A DNA stretch of 17,475 nucleotides. Origin: DAIUCA01 sp964613675 (lineage in GTDB: Bacteria > Pseudomonadota > Gammaproteobacteria > Competibacterales > Competibacteraceae). Position numbers and translations under genes: made by a program. Positions 1-8,379 of the stretch are shown in pieces. Every line of letters begins with the position of its first letter. Within the stretch, counting starts at the first letter, position 1. Where the stretch lies: the NCBI GenBank assembly GCA_964613675.1, contig CAZTIH010000044.1, positions 1 through 17,475 on the forward strand, read 5' to 3'. Under the pieces are notes generated by a model. The model was not told the DNA's origin, searched no databases, and was given only the letters and a program-made list of their open reading frames with translations.

Positions 1-1
1 T

Positions 2-1453
2 GCCAAAAAACTAGCACTTATTGTTTCTATTACGACTTTCCTAGTGACCTTACCGCTTTTCTTTGGTTTTGATGTCAGCTTGGCGAGTATGCAGTTTCAA
101 GAAAAACTGCCTTGGATTCCTCAATTCAAAGTAAATTATCACTTAGGGGTGGATGGATTTTCCATGCCGCTCATTATCCTGACGAGTTTTACGACAATTC
201 TTGTCGTCATTGCGGGTTGGGAAGTGATTGAATACCGCCTTTGTCAATACTTGTCGGCTTTTTTGATCATGGAAGGATTCATGATCGGCGTATTTGCAGC
301 CCTTGACGCCATTTTATTCTATGTATTCTTTGAAGCCATGCTCATTCCCATGTTTCTCATTATTGGGATTTGGGGAGGGCCTCGGCGCGTGTATGCCACC
401 ATTAAGTTCTTCCTGTACACCTTTTTCGGCTCAGTTTTCATGCTAGTCGCCTTGGTTTACTTGTATTTCAAGACGGGAAGTTTCGAGATTTTAGCTTTTC
501 ATGCGGTTCCACTGAGTTTAAACGAGCAAATTCTGATTTTCCTTGCTTTCCTGATTGCCTTTGCCGTGAAGGTTCCCATGTGGCCTGTCCATACTTGGCT
601 CCCCGATGCTCACGTAGAAGCGCCTACAGGTGGCTCGGTTATTTTGGCTGCTATCACGCTGAAAATCGGTGGGTATGGATTTTTGAGATTTGCCTTACCC
701 ATTACACCAGATGGTGCGGCTTACTTGGATGGATTAATTATTGCCATGTCTTTGATCGCCGTGGTTTACATCGGATTAGTCGCCTTAGTGCAACAGGATA
801 TGAAAAAACTCATAGCTTACTCTTCGATCGCACACATGGGATTTGTTACGCTGGGTTTCTTTATTACCTTCGACATCCTTACCAGTCATAATGATGTCAC
901 AGGGGCAGCGTTGGGGATTCAAGGCGGTATGATCCAAATGGTTTCTCATGGATTTATTTCAGGCGCAATGTTCTTGTGCGTTGGCGTTTTGTACGACCGC
1001 GTACATTCACGGGAAATTTCTGCTTATGGCGGCGTAACTAACACCATGCCGATTTTTGCAGCGTTCATGGTGCTGTTCTCGATGGCTAATGCGGGATTGC
1101 CGGGGACTTCTGGGTTTGTAGGCGAATTTATGGTGATTTTAGCCAGTTTGCGATCAAATTTCTGGATCGCCTTACTTGCCGCCCTTACCTTGATTTTGGG
1201 TGCTGCCTACACGCTGTGGCTGGTCAAGCGCGTTATCTTTGGCCCCATTACCAACGCACATGTAAATGACTTGAAGGACCTAAATCAACGCGAATTCCTG
1301 ATGTTGAGCATTTTGGCGGGAATGGTGCTGTTTTTTGGCCTCTATCCCAAGCCATTGACGAATGTTATGGCTGCTTCAACTACGCAACTCATTGAACATA
1401 TTCAACAATCCAAGATTCCGGGCACGACGACAACCGTCGTGGCAGGGCTATAG
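2..1453 (+). CDS. nuoM: NADH-quinone oxidoreductase subunit M, 5' partial
   Basis: This is one of the three antiporter-like membrane subunits of respiratory complex I, which couples NADH oxidation to proton pumping across the inner membrane. The reading frame is open from base 2, so the true start lies before the window; the GTG at 44 is internal. Numbering from that GTG, many transmembrane helices are visible. The family motifs are present: a helix containing EAMLIPMF (Glu97, the channel glutamate) and the VKVPMWPVHTWLPDAHVEAP block around residues 175-194, with the channel lysine Lys176. The C-terminal part carries the NAGLPGTSGFVGEFM signature. About 469 residues are visible after the GTG, against roughly 490-510 for the family, so only a short N-terminal piece is missing. 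nuoN follows after 9 bases, the usual nuo operon order. Identity is very secure. Confidence 0.97.
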   Translation, partial: AKKLALIVSITTFLVTLPLFFGFDVSLASMQFQEKLPWIPQFKVNYHLGVDGFSMPLIILTSFTTILVVIAGWEVIEYRLCQYLSAFLIMEGFMIGVFAALDAILFYVFFEAMLIPMFLIIGIWGGPRRVYATIKFFLYTFFGSVFMLVALVYLYFKTGSFEILAFHAVPLSLNEQILIFLAFLIAFAVKVPMWPVHTWLPDAHVEAPTGGSVILAAITLKIGGYGFLRFALPITPDGAAYLDGLIIAMSLIAVVYIGLVALVQQDMKKLIAYSSIAHMGFVTLGFFITFDILTSHNDVTGAALGIQGGMIQMVSHGFISGAMFLCVGVLYDRVHSREISAYGGVTNTMPIFAAFMVLFSMANAGLPGTSGFVGEFMVILASLRSNFWIALLAALTLILGAAYTLWLVKRVIFGPITNAHVNDLKDLNQREFLMLSILAGMVLFFGLYPKPLTNVMAASTTQLIEHIQQSKIPGTTTTVVAGL

Positions 1454-1462
1454 GGGGGCACT

Positions 1463-2893
1463 GTGGAAGCGAATTTAGACTATGCGGCGCTATTGCCCGA
1501 AATTTTCCTGACCTTTGCCATTTGTGCGGTGCTCGTCATTGATTCCTTTCTCGAAGATGACCAGCGACAGATCACTTATGCGTTATCGCAATTGAGTTTG
1601 CTTGGTGCAACGCTGCTGACTATTTATGGGTTTAGTTCAGACCCCATCGTGGCGTTTTACGGGCAATTTGTGCGCGACAGCATGGGCGATGTCCTCAAAG
1701 TCGCTGTTTATTTGGTGACAGCGATCGGTTTTCTATACTCACGAGATTATTTAGAAGAACGCGGCCTGATGCGCGGCGAGTACTTTGTGCTCGGATTATT
1801 CGGCGTATTGGGAATGATGATTCTGATCTCGTCTCATAATTTCTTGAGCTTATATCTGGGTTTAGAACTCCTTGCGCTCTCGCAATATGCGTTGGTTGCC
1901 TTCAATCGGGATTCGGCGCAGTCATCCGAAGCGGCCATGAAATACTTTGTTCTAGGCGCCATTGCCTCTGGGATGTTGCTCTACGGAATTTCGATGATGT
2001 ACGGCGCAACAGGCACTTTGGATTTAGCAGAAGTTTCAGCCAGAATCCAAAACTTCGATGGCGACCGCATCGTATTATCGTTCGGCCTCGCATTTATCGT
2101 GGTGGGACTGGGGTTCAAGCTGGGCGCCGCCCCGTTTCACATGTGGTTACCCGATGTTTATCAAGGTGCGATCACCCCCGTTACCCTCTATCTTGGCGCC
2201 GCCCCTAAAATCGCTGCGTTTGCGATGGCTATCAGACTTCTGGTCGATAGTAGCGGTAGCCTAGTGGAAGATTGGCAACCCATGTTGCAGATGTTGGCTG
2301 TGTTGTCGATTGTCATTGGCAATGTGGTAGCCATTGCACAGACCAATCTCAAACGGATGCTTGCTTACTCGACAATCTCTCATGTTGGTTTCATTGTCCT
2401 GGGGATTTTATCTGGTCAATCAGAGGGTTATGCGGCGTCTATGTTTTACGCGATCACTTATGCGTTTACGGCTTCGGTAGCATTTGGATTGATCATAGTC
2501 CTAAGCCAACAAGGTTATGAGGCCGAGCAGATCGAAGATTTCAAAGGGCTTAATCAACATAATCCATGGTTGGCGTTAATGATGTTATTCACCATGATGT
2601 CGATGGCGGGAATTCCGTTCCTCGTCGGGTTTTACGCAAAACTCTTTGTCATTCAATCACTTGTGAATCAAGGCATGGTGGGGTTAGCGCTCTTTGCCGT
2701 AATCTTCTCCGTCATTGGTGCGTTCTACTATCTGCGCGTCGTTAAGTACATCTACTTCGATAAACTTGAAGAAGAGAAAATTTATACCCCAAAACCCGAT
2801 ATGCAAGCAGTCATTAGTGCCAATGGTTTGTTGATGATTGCGCTGGGGTTATACCCAACGGCCTTACTTTCGCTTTGTATGCAGGCTTTCTGA
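1463..2893 (+). CDS. nuoN: NADH-quinone oxidoreductase subunit N
   Basis: Second antiporter-like membrane subunit of complex I in this window and normally the last gene of a nuo operon. The 476-residue length is typical. It starts at GTG with a G-rich ribosome binding site (GGGGGG) just upstream, 9 bases after the nuoM stop. About 14 hydrophobic helices are expected. Family motifs include YLGLELLALSQYALVAF (channel Glu135) and GLGFKLGAAPFHMWLPDVYQ (channel Lys219), followed by TNLKRMLAYSTISHVGF and MAGIPFLVGFYAKL. All the polar residues expected for a working proton path appear to be present. A rho-independent terminator begins about 28 bases after the stop, so this is the end of the operon. 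Confidence 0.97.
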   Translation: MEANLDYAALLPEIFLTFAICAVLVIDSFLEDDQRQITYALSQLSLLGATLLTIYGFSSDPIVAFYGQFVRDSMGDVLKVAVYLVTAIGFLYSRDYLEERGLMRGEYFVLGLFGVLGMMILISSHNFLSLYLGLELLALSQYALVAFNRDSAQSSEAAMKYFVLGAIASGMLLYGISMMYGATGTLDLAEVSARIQNFDGDRIVLSFGLAFIVVGLGFKLGAAPFHMWLPDVYQGAITPVTLYLGAAPKIAAFAMAIRLLVDSSGSLVEDWQPMLQMLAVLSIVIGNVVAIAQTNLKRMLAYSTISHVGFIVLGILSGQSEGYAASMFYAITYAFTASVAFGLIIVLSQQGYEAEQIEDFKGLNQHNPWLALMMLFTMMSMAGIPFLVGFYAKLFVIQSLVNQGMVGLALFAVIFSVIGAFYYLRVVKYIYFDKLEEEKIYTPKPDMQAVISANGLLMIALGLYPTALLSLCMQAF

Positions 2894-2900
2894 TCCTGGC

Positions 2901-3878
2901 TCAATCAGATTTCAGACATCGCCGCGAGGGTAACTCGCGGTTTTTTGTCTCATCGAATCCTCCCCAATCGGCGATCAGAAAATAAGGGCGGTTCTTAACT
3001 TCTGTGTAGATACGGCCTAGATATTCGCCGAGAATTCCTAAACTAATCAGTTGCAGACCGCCGAATGCAAAAATGACGGTCGATAAGAATGCCCATCCTG
3101 GCACCCAATCGTCGGTAAACAACCGCACGATGACAGCATAAACAATCCCACATAATGCCCCACAAAAACTCAATAAACCGAGATAAAACAAGCCTCTAAG
3201 GGGAAGTGTTGAGAAACTTACTACGCCGTCAATGGCGAGGGTGAGCATCTTTTGCAAGGTGTATTTCGTAGAACCCGCTGCTCTGGGCGCACGATGATAG
3301 TTCACTGCGATTTGTCTGAAGCCCAACCAGCTAATTAACGCACGCAGTAATCGGTGACGTTCGGGCATCTGCTTCAGAATATCCACAATTCGACGGTCAA
3401 GCAGTCTGAAGTCGCCTGTATCGAGGGGAATTGGCACATCAGATAGCGAATTAAGCAGTCGATAAAAGCCAAAAGCAGTCCATCGCTTAAATCGAGTTTC
3501 TCCTTCACGATCAATGCGTTGACCGTACACCACATCGTAACCCTCACGCCAGCGCTCCAAAAAATCGGCGATTACCTCTGGCGGATCTTGTAAATCGGCG
3601 TCGATGATGACCACTGCATCGCCATGCGCAAAATGTAACCCTGCCGTGACCGCCACTTGATGACCGAAATTCCGCGATAACCGCAAATAACGCATATTCG
3701 TAGAATGAATTTGCGTCTTCGCTAACCATTTATGCGTGCCATCAGAACTCCCATCATCTACGTAAATCACTTCGTATTCGATAGAAAGGGCATTCAGAAC
3801 ATCGGTTAAACGCGTATGGGTAAGGGGTAAAACCGCTATTTCATTGAAGCAGGGTACGACGACCGAAAGTAAACACAT
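2901..3878 (-). CDS. Family 2 glycosyltransferase, DPM1/GtrB/ArnC type, with two membrane helices
   Basis: Probable membrane-anchored transferase that moves a sugar from a nucleotide donor to a polyprenyl phosphate carrier on the cytoplasmic face. The N-terminal GT-A domain (about residues 4-225) begins LSVVVPCFNE and contains VDDGSSDGT (40-48) and the metal/donor site DADLQDPP (93-100, with Asp93 and Asp95), then a DTGDFRLLDRR block (153-163). Two C-terminal hydrophobic helices (about 228-250 and 261-285) and the ILGEYLGRIYTEVKNRPYFLI tail are typical of the DPM1/GtrB/ArnC/YkcC branch. At 325 residues its length fits that branch. No clear Shine-Dalgarno sequence precedes the ATG, but the start fits family alignments. 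It stands alone here with no O-antigen or lipid A genes nearby, so the exact sugar and acceptor cannot be told. Its last codons contain the nuo terminator. Confidence 0.9.
   Translation of the reverse strand: MCLLSVVVPCFNEIAVLPLTHTRLTDVLNALSIEYEVIYVDDGSSDGTHKWLAKTQIHSTNMRYLRLSRNFGHQVAVTAGLHFAHGDAVVIIDADLQDPPEVIADFLERWREGYDVVYGQRIDREGETRFKRWTAFGFYRLLNSLSDVPIPLDTGDFRLLDRRIVDILKQMPERHRLLRALISWLGFRQIAVNYHRAPRAAGSTKYTLQKMLTLAIDGVVSFSTLPLRGLFYLGLLSFCGALCGIVYAVIVRLFTDDWVPGWAFLSTVIFAFGGLQLISLGILGEYLGRIYTEVKNRPYFLIADWGGFDETKNRELPSRRCLKSD
2922..2946 (+). terminator. Rho-independent terminator of the nuo operon
   Basis: A perfect 7-base-pair stem (CCGCGAG at 2922-2928 and CTCGCGG at 2934-2940) with loop GGTAA is followed directly by six T residues (2941-2946). 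This is a textbook intrinsic terminator for plus-strand transcription coming out of nuoN. It lies within the last coding codons of the convergent glycosyltransferase gene, so its sequence is also read as protein on the minus strand. Confidence 0.9.
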
Positions 3879-4032
3879 GGTTTGCAGAAGTTTTTAGCAA
3901 TGAATCAATCTACAGAATAACCGAGGTAGCGCAGCAATTTGTATTTGCAGAATTTTTCCCACAGGTTTCCCTCTACACATTCGGTTTTTTTGACTAAAAA
4001 GTTGTGTAAATCCCCCCATTAAGGACATCTCC

Positions 4033-4410
4033 GTGAGCAATATCCCTGATGCCAGCCAATATCGGAACACCAAATCGCGAAAGCATAGCTCTTCTGTGCC
4101 CCCTCATTCTGCACCGTCACCTGATCCGCAGACTTTTTCTTCCACAGAATCCAGCGGCGATTTCAGCTTCGGTAAACTTCTCGTCGTTCTGATCGTTATA
4201 CCTTTCATCATCTGCGCGGGGATTGGCTGGGTTTATCTGAAAATTACCAGATGGCTGCTCAAATCCATTCCGTTGCTAGGCTACGCTGTGGTTGCAATCA
4301 CTATTCTCATTTGGTTGGGATCAATAGCCAGCCAGTTTTTGGTCTTCTTGGTCATGACAGTAGCACTGGTGGGAGGATGGATCATCGAGGAAAAACAAGA
4401 GAAAAAATGA
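4033..4410 (+). CDS. Small hypothetical two-helix membrane protein
   Basis: Unrecognised protein of 125 residues. It starts at GTG with a good AAGGA ribosome binding site 7 bases upstream (4021-4025). The first 45 residues are polar and rich in Ser, Pro and Thr, probably disordered and cytoplasmic. After that come a strongly hydrophobic helix (about 49-72, LLVVLIVIPFIICAGIG) and a long hydrophobic stretch (about 82-117) that could span once or twice. The protein ends in a charged EEKQEKK tail. It is divergent from the glycosyltransferase gene and convergent with the DUF2237 gene, so it is probably a single-gene unit. No catalytic motif is visible. It resembles many small proteobacterial envelope proteins of unknown role; function unknown. 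Confidence 0.75.
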   Translation: MSNIPDASQYRNTKSRKHSSSVPPHSAPSPDPQTFSSTESSGDFSFGKLLVVLIVIPFIICAGIGWVYLKITRWLLKSIPLLGYAVVAITILIWLGSIASQFLVFLVMTVALVGGWIIEEKQEKK

Positions 4411-4427
4411 TCCATCAGAAGTTCTGA

Positions 4428-4474
4428 ACTGCTTTGAGGAGTACCATCTATCTGTTACGGCTCCTCATAGCAGT
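4428..4474 (+). terminator. Imperfect hairpin between convergent genes, possible bidirectional terminator
   Basis: ACTGCT(TT)GAGGAG at 4428-4441 pairs with CTCCTC(AT)AGCAGT at 4461-4474, giving two 6-base-pair helices separated by a small internal loop. It lies between the ends of the convergent genes at 4410 and 4482, where a terminator is expected. The T-tract that follows (GTTTAAATT) is weak, and the other strand is no better, so termination is only plausible. Confidence 0.4.
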
Positions 4475-4481
4475 GTTTAAA

Positions 4482-4847
4482 TTACGAAATCAATGCGTGT
4501 TCTTTAAGCGCGGCTAACGGCACAATCTCTAAAGCTTTTTCGTGGGTCGATTCGAGCTTGACCTGAGGCGCCATCCTCGCTTCATACGCTTCCAACCACC
4601 GCGCTGCACATAAACACCAACAATCTCCCGGCTTCAACCCAGGAAACCCAAACTCGGGACGCGGCGTGCTCAAATCGTTTCCAATTGAACGCGAAAATTT
4701 TAGAAAATCAGCAGTCACTCGCGCACAAACCGTGTGGCTTCCTCGATCCTGTGGGCCAGTATCACAGTGTCCATTGCGATAGAAACCCGTCATTGGATGG
4801 ATACTGCACATCTCTAAATCCGAACCTAAAACATTGCGTGCGGCCAT
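4482..4847 (-). CDS. DUF2237 family protein
   Basis: A 121-residue cytoplasmic protein matching the widespread bacterial DUF2237 family, whose function is unknown. The family signatures are clear: NVLGSDLEMCSIHPMTGFYRNG near the N-terminus, CDTGPQDRGSHTVCA (28-42), FLKFSRSIGNDLSTPRPEFGFPGLKPGD (48-75) and CWCLCAARWLEAYEA (76-90), ending THEKALEIVPL. Six cysteines (14, 28, 41, 76, 78, 80) suggest a metal or redox site, though this is inference. Length is normal and a GAGG-type ribosome binding site precedes the ATG. It begins 24 bases after the stop of the GGDEF-EAL gene on the same strand, so it is likely co-transcribed. Whether it acts in that pathway is unknown, since this family occurs in many contexts. 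Confidence 0.9.
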   Translation of the reverse strand: MAARNVLGSDLEMCSIHPMTGFYRNGHCDTGPQDRGSHTVCARVTADFLKFSRSIGNDLSTPRPEFGFPGLKPGDCWCLCAARWLEAYEARMAPQVKLESTHEKALEIVPLAALKEHALIS

Positions 4848-4871
4848 AAAAGGATGCCTCAGTCAGTGGAG

Positions 4872-7310
4872 TTAAACCGATACGATGCTCGACTGTGACA
4901 ACATTTCCGTGAAAATCTGCGTGTCTACGGGGGGACTGTAAAAATATCCCTGCACCCAGTCACACCCACCTTTCAAGAGCAAATCCACCTGTTCCTGACT
5001 CTCAACCCCTTCTGCGATCACCTGTAAACCCAGTGTTTTCGCCATTGCAAGGATCGAATAGACAATCGCACGGTCATTCGCATCACTATTGATGTCTTTG
5101 ACAAAAGAGCGGTCAATTTTCAGATGGTCAATGGATAGCTGCTTCAGATAGGCCAGCGACGAATACCCCGTGCCAAAATCGTCGAGTTCGATATGAACGC
5201 CTAACTTTTTGATTTCTCGTAGCACGCGATTGGCGTCCTCTAAATTTTCCATCAGCGATTGTTCAGTAATTTCAATTCCCAGATGCGTCGGCAACAATTT
5301 ACTTTCTGTTAGCGCATTCTGTACCGAATCCAGAAGATGCCCACCTACGAGATGCTGTGCCGACACATTGACGCTTATACGTACCCCATGATGTCCCAGT
5401 TCACACCACTTGCGCATCTGCTGGCAGGCCGTCCGCAAGGCCCATTCCTCAACACTGACGAGAATTCGACTGTCCGCCAATTGCCCTATGAAATCGCCCG
5501 GTAAGACCAAACCGCGACGGGGATCACGCCACCGCAACAACGCCTCTACTCCAATAATTTGGCGACTACGCAAGCTCACTTGGGGTTGGTAATACAACAC
5601 AAACTCTTTCTCGCGCAGGGCACGTCGCAGATCCATCTCCAAGTTAAATCGGTAGTGGATCGCTTCACTAATGGCTTCACTGTAAAGACAGTACTGATTT
5701 TTACCGTTATTTTTCGCTTGATACATCGCAGCATCGGCATAACGCAGTAGTTCGTCGCTTTGAGCACCGTGTTCGGGATAACAACTTACGCCAACGCTAC
5801 TACTAATGTGCCACTCACGACCTTCGACCCAAAAAGGCTGATTTAAGCGATCTAGGATGCGTTTTGCCCACTGATCCACTTCGCAATGCTGTTCCATAAT
5901 CATGAACACCGCAAATTCATCGCCCCCCAGTCGCGCTACAGTACTATTGCGTCCAACACACCCCTGTAATCTCAATGCGGCAACCTGTAAAAGACGATCC
6001 CCCGCACTGTGACCTAATGTGTCATTAATTTGTTTGAACGCGTCTAAATCCAGATAAAAAACAAAGATTTGGGTGGGTTGTTGAAGGAGAGCTTTTTCGA
6101 GGTGATGCTGAAAATACTGACGATTGGGGAGGTCGGTGAGGGCGTCGTGATAGGCGATATGCTCCAATCGCGCTTCAAGACGCCTACGCTCCGCCACTGC
6201 TGCGAGAAATTGATTAAACCCCTGAAGTAGATCGCCGATTTCGTCCCGCGAACTCACTACAAGAGGGCGTTCTATATCGAGGGTTCCTTGATGAAACTGC
6301 TGAAATCCTCTTGTGACTTGTCGCACGGGTTCGACGACGGCCTGTGAATATCGCCATGCAATTAGGCCAATGAGCATGAGACATAACAGCAAAGTTGCAC
6401 TTGTAACATAACCAATAAGTCGCGCACTCTGCGTAAAAGTCATTAAGGGAACCAATCCGACGATTTCCCAATTCGCTACCCGTGAGCGGATCCTGGCTAA
6501 TATCCAGAGATCATCCTGCATCATGAGCGTTTCAATCATCGGTTCATCCCCTGAGATCGGCGTTAATGCTTCCTCAATAGGATCACCTAGTCGTCGCATT
6601 TCAGGATGGAAAATATAGTGTTGATCGTGGTTTAACAGCACCAACTTCCCTCCATCCCCTAAATCCAATGGCAACCAGTGATTGCGAAAATGACTCGGGT
6701 CCAAACCAATCAACAAAAATCCCAAAACTTGTCGCTCTAGGGTTTTCGGGTCGATTTCCTCGATGAGCCGCGCAACCATGATGATATTGCGGTAACGAGA
6801 TTGGCGATTGATATTGGGACTGTAGCCAATCCAATGGGTACGAATCTGAAATTGGCGCATCTCCTCAAGAATAGATTGCAGCAAATTTCTATCCAAATGA
6901 TCGAGATTAAGCGTATCGCCGACTGCGACATGAACCCCATTCGTTCCAAACAAATCAATGCCGACTAACCCTTGAATGTGAGCGTGACTGCTGAGAATGC
7001 TTCCCATGCGAACCCGCGTAGAAAGCTGTTCATAGGGCGTACCGAGCGGGTTTTTTAGGGCACTGCGCAGCTCATCTACACTGGACAAATTGGTCATAAG
7101 GCTTTCAATTTGGCGCAACTGTAAATCCAACCACTCGCGTTGATCCCTCAATAATTGCGTCAAATAACGCTGGCCGTCCGCATATAATCGTTCGTAGGTC
7201 ACGCTGTAAGCGACCACGCCAAGCAACATCAGTGGCAAAATGCTCGTCGCGATTAGGTAGGCCAAAAACCGCTGTGTAATTCCGCGAAAATACATGAAGT
7301 TGCTTTTCAT
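4872..7310 (-). CDS. Membrane sensor with periplasmic domain, HAMP, GGDEF and EAL (c-di-GMP turnover)
   Basis: Bifunctional-type c-di-GMP protein. Residue numbers here count from an ATG at 7334, but I prefer the ATG at 7308-7310 (residue 9), which has AAGG at the right distance and does not overlap the upstream gene. Order: transmembrane helix (about 21-44), large periplasmic sensor region resembling a Cache fold (45-300), second helix (304-327), HAMP-like linker (about 328-385), GGDEF domain (390-550), EAL domain (565-812). The GGDEF motif is intact (470-474), and DLDAFKQINDTLGHSAGD is present. The inhibitory RxxD site upstream is replaced by GRNS. EAL residues look complete: Glu597, Asn656, Glu688, Asp718-Asp719, Lys739 and Glu775. 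Both synthesis and hydrolysis are therefore possible. It follows an orphan solute-binding lipoprotein by 10 bases, which suggests that protein presents a ligand to the periplasmic region. Confidence 0.93.
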   Translation of the reverse strand: MKSNFMYFRGITQRFLAYLIATSILPLMLLGVVAYSVTYERLYADGQRYLTQLLRDQREWLDLQLRQIESLMTNLSSVDELRSALKNPLGTPYEQLSTRVRMGSILSSHAHIQGLVGIDLFGTNGVHVAVGDTLNLDHLDRNLLQSILEEMRQFQIRTHWIGYSPNINRQSRYRNIIMVARLIEEIDPKTLERQVLGFLLIGLDPSHFRNHWLPLDLGDGGKLVLLNHDQHYIFHPEMRRLGDPIEEALTPISGDEPMIETLMMQDDLWILARIRSRVANWEIVGLVPLMTFTQSARLIGYVTSATLLLCLMLIGLIAWRYSQAVVEPVRQVTRGFQQFHQGTLDIERPLVVSSRDEIGDLLQGFNQFLAAVAERRRLEARLEHIAYHDALTDLPNRQYFQHHLEKALLQQPTQIFVFYLDLDAFKQINDTLGHSAGDRLLQVAALRLQGCVGRNSTVARLGGDEFAVFMIMEQHCEVDQWAKRILDRLNQPFWVEGREWHISSSVGVSCYPEHGAQSDELLRYADAAMYQAKNNGKNQYCLYSEAISEAIHYRFNLEMDLRRALREKEFVLYYQPQVSLRSRQIIGVEALLRWRDPRRGLVLPGDFIGQLADSRILVSVEEWALRTACQQMRKWCELGHHGVRISVNVSAQHLVGGHLLDSVQNALTESKLLPTHLGIEITEQSLMENLEDANRVLREIKKLGVHIELDDFGTGYSSLAYLKQLSIDHLKIDRSFVKDINSDANDRAIVYSILAMAKTLGLQVIAEGVESQEQVDLLLKGGCDWVQGYFYSPPVDTQIFTEMLSQSSIVSV

Positions 7311-7320
7311 GGAAGTAACC

Positions 7321-8289
7321 TTACTGCGTGCCAAGTGAGGAAATTTGGACGACAGTGACTAGTTTGGATTCGACAAAAGTCACGGCGGCCATGATCGCCT
7401 CCTTCTCTTTCAGCAGCTTTAATGCCGTTAAAACACCTAAATACCCCTGTTCAGCGGCTTGTTGGTCAATGGTCGCGACGAGTTGGCCTGAACGAATGGC
7501 TTCCCGCGTTTCTGCTAACGCATCAAAGGACGCGATCTTTACATGATCAAGGGCATTATCCCGTAAGTACTGCAACGCCCCCAATGCCATCATATCGTTG
7601 GCCGCAAAAATGGCATTGATGTCGGGATGTTGGCTAAGAAGTTCTGCCGTCACCGCGTAACCTTCGTCAATTTTCCAATTGGCACTTGCCGTCGCGACCA
7701 GCTCGACGTTCGGGGCTTCGTCAAAGGCACGTCGCGCACCAGCAGTACGATCAAGGCCATTCTGCGCCGTCACAATCCCTTCTAAAATGGCGGCTTTTAC
7801 GGCGGTCTCAAAAGGGAACTGCTCGACAAGATAGCGTGCAGATTTGTACGCCCCTAATTCGTTATCGACGCTAATGAATGGGATGGGATGCAAACCGTGT
7901 AATTCCGAAAAGGTGGGATCGAGCAGATTGTCGATGTTGACGATCACAATATTTTGGTCTTGGGCCAACTTGAGAATCGGGATTACCCGCAAAGAGTCAG
8001 CGGGCGCAATCACAATGGCATCTACTCGATCATTAATCAGCGTTTCAATGATACTCACTTGTTGTTCTACTGAAGTTTCTTGGGCAGTCGTCCGAACAAT
8101 CAATTGAATATCAAATTCATTTTCGGCCCGCCGCGCGCCCCGTTCCATCTGTACAAAAAAGGGGTTGGTCAGTGTCTTCATAACTAAAGCGATCCGCAAA
8201 GGCGGCGCGGGCGTGACAAGTTCACTTGGGGGTGCAGGCTCGCAACCCATCAGAATCACTAGCCAAAACAATAAACTGGTAAAGTGCAT
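7321..8289 (-). CDS. Sugar-type periplasmic binding lipoprotein (Peripla_BP_4, RbsB-like), orphan
   Basis: Type I solute-binding protein of the ribose/galactose/LacI-like group, 322 residues. A short signal peptide ends in a lipobox, LMGC, with the lipidated cysteine at residue 16. The mature part begins with a Pro-rich linker and then LRIALVMKTLTNPFFVQMERGARRAENEF, the classical start of this fold. It continues with ETLINDRVDAIVIAPAD, NIDN, FISVDNELGAYKSARYL, TASANWKIDEGYAVTAELL and AIFAANDMMALGALQYL, all family hallmarks. An in-frame stop directly upstream makes the ATG at 8289 the only sensible start. No permease or ATPase gene is nearby. Instead the next gene, 10 bases on, is a membrane GGDEF-EAL sensor. 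By analogy with LuxP-LuxQ and TorT-TorS, I infer it is a signal-sensing partner rather than a transport component. The ligand is unknown. Confidence 0.9.
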   Translation of the reverse strand: MHFTSLLFWLVILMGCEPAPPSELVTPAPPLRIALVMKTLTNPFFVQMERGARRAENEFDIQLIVRTTAQETSVEQQVSIIETLINDRVDAIVIAPADSLRVIPILKLAQDQNIVIVNIDNLLDPTFSELHGLHPIPFISVDNELGAYKSARYLVEQFPFETAVKAAILEGIVTAQNGLDRTAGARRAFDEAPNVELVATASANWKIDEGYAVTAELLSQHPDINAIFAANDMMALGALQYLRDNALDHVKIASFDALAETREAIRSGQLVATIDQQAAEQGYLGVLTALKLLKEKEAIMAAVTFVESKLVTVVQISSLGTQ

Positions 8290-8379
8290 CGGAGTGTTTT
8301 CTCATCGGGGATGGGTTGCAATAGCAAAATGCGACCGTGAAATTCCTCGTTATTTTCCATTTTTTTCGCAGGCATTTCG

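Noticed and set aside
580..891. A 103-codon frame inside nuoM
   Set aside because: It lies entirely within a strongly conserved gene in another frame and has no start signals or family features.
2058..2520. Two frames inside nuoN
   Set aside because: They are out-of-frame readings of conserved nuoN sequence with no independent support.
3879..4032. TTGACT and TTGCAG boxes in the divergent region
   Set aside because: No acceptable -10 element lies at 16-18 bases from either box.
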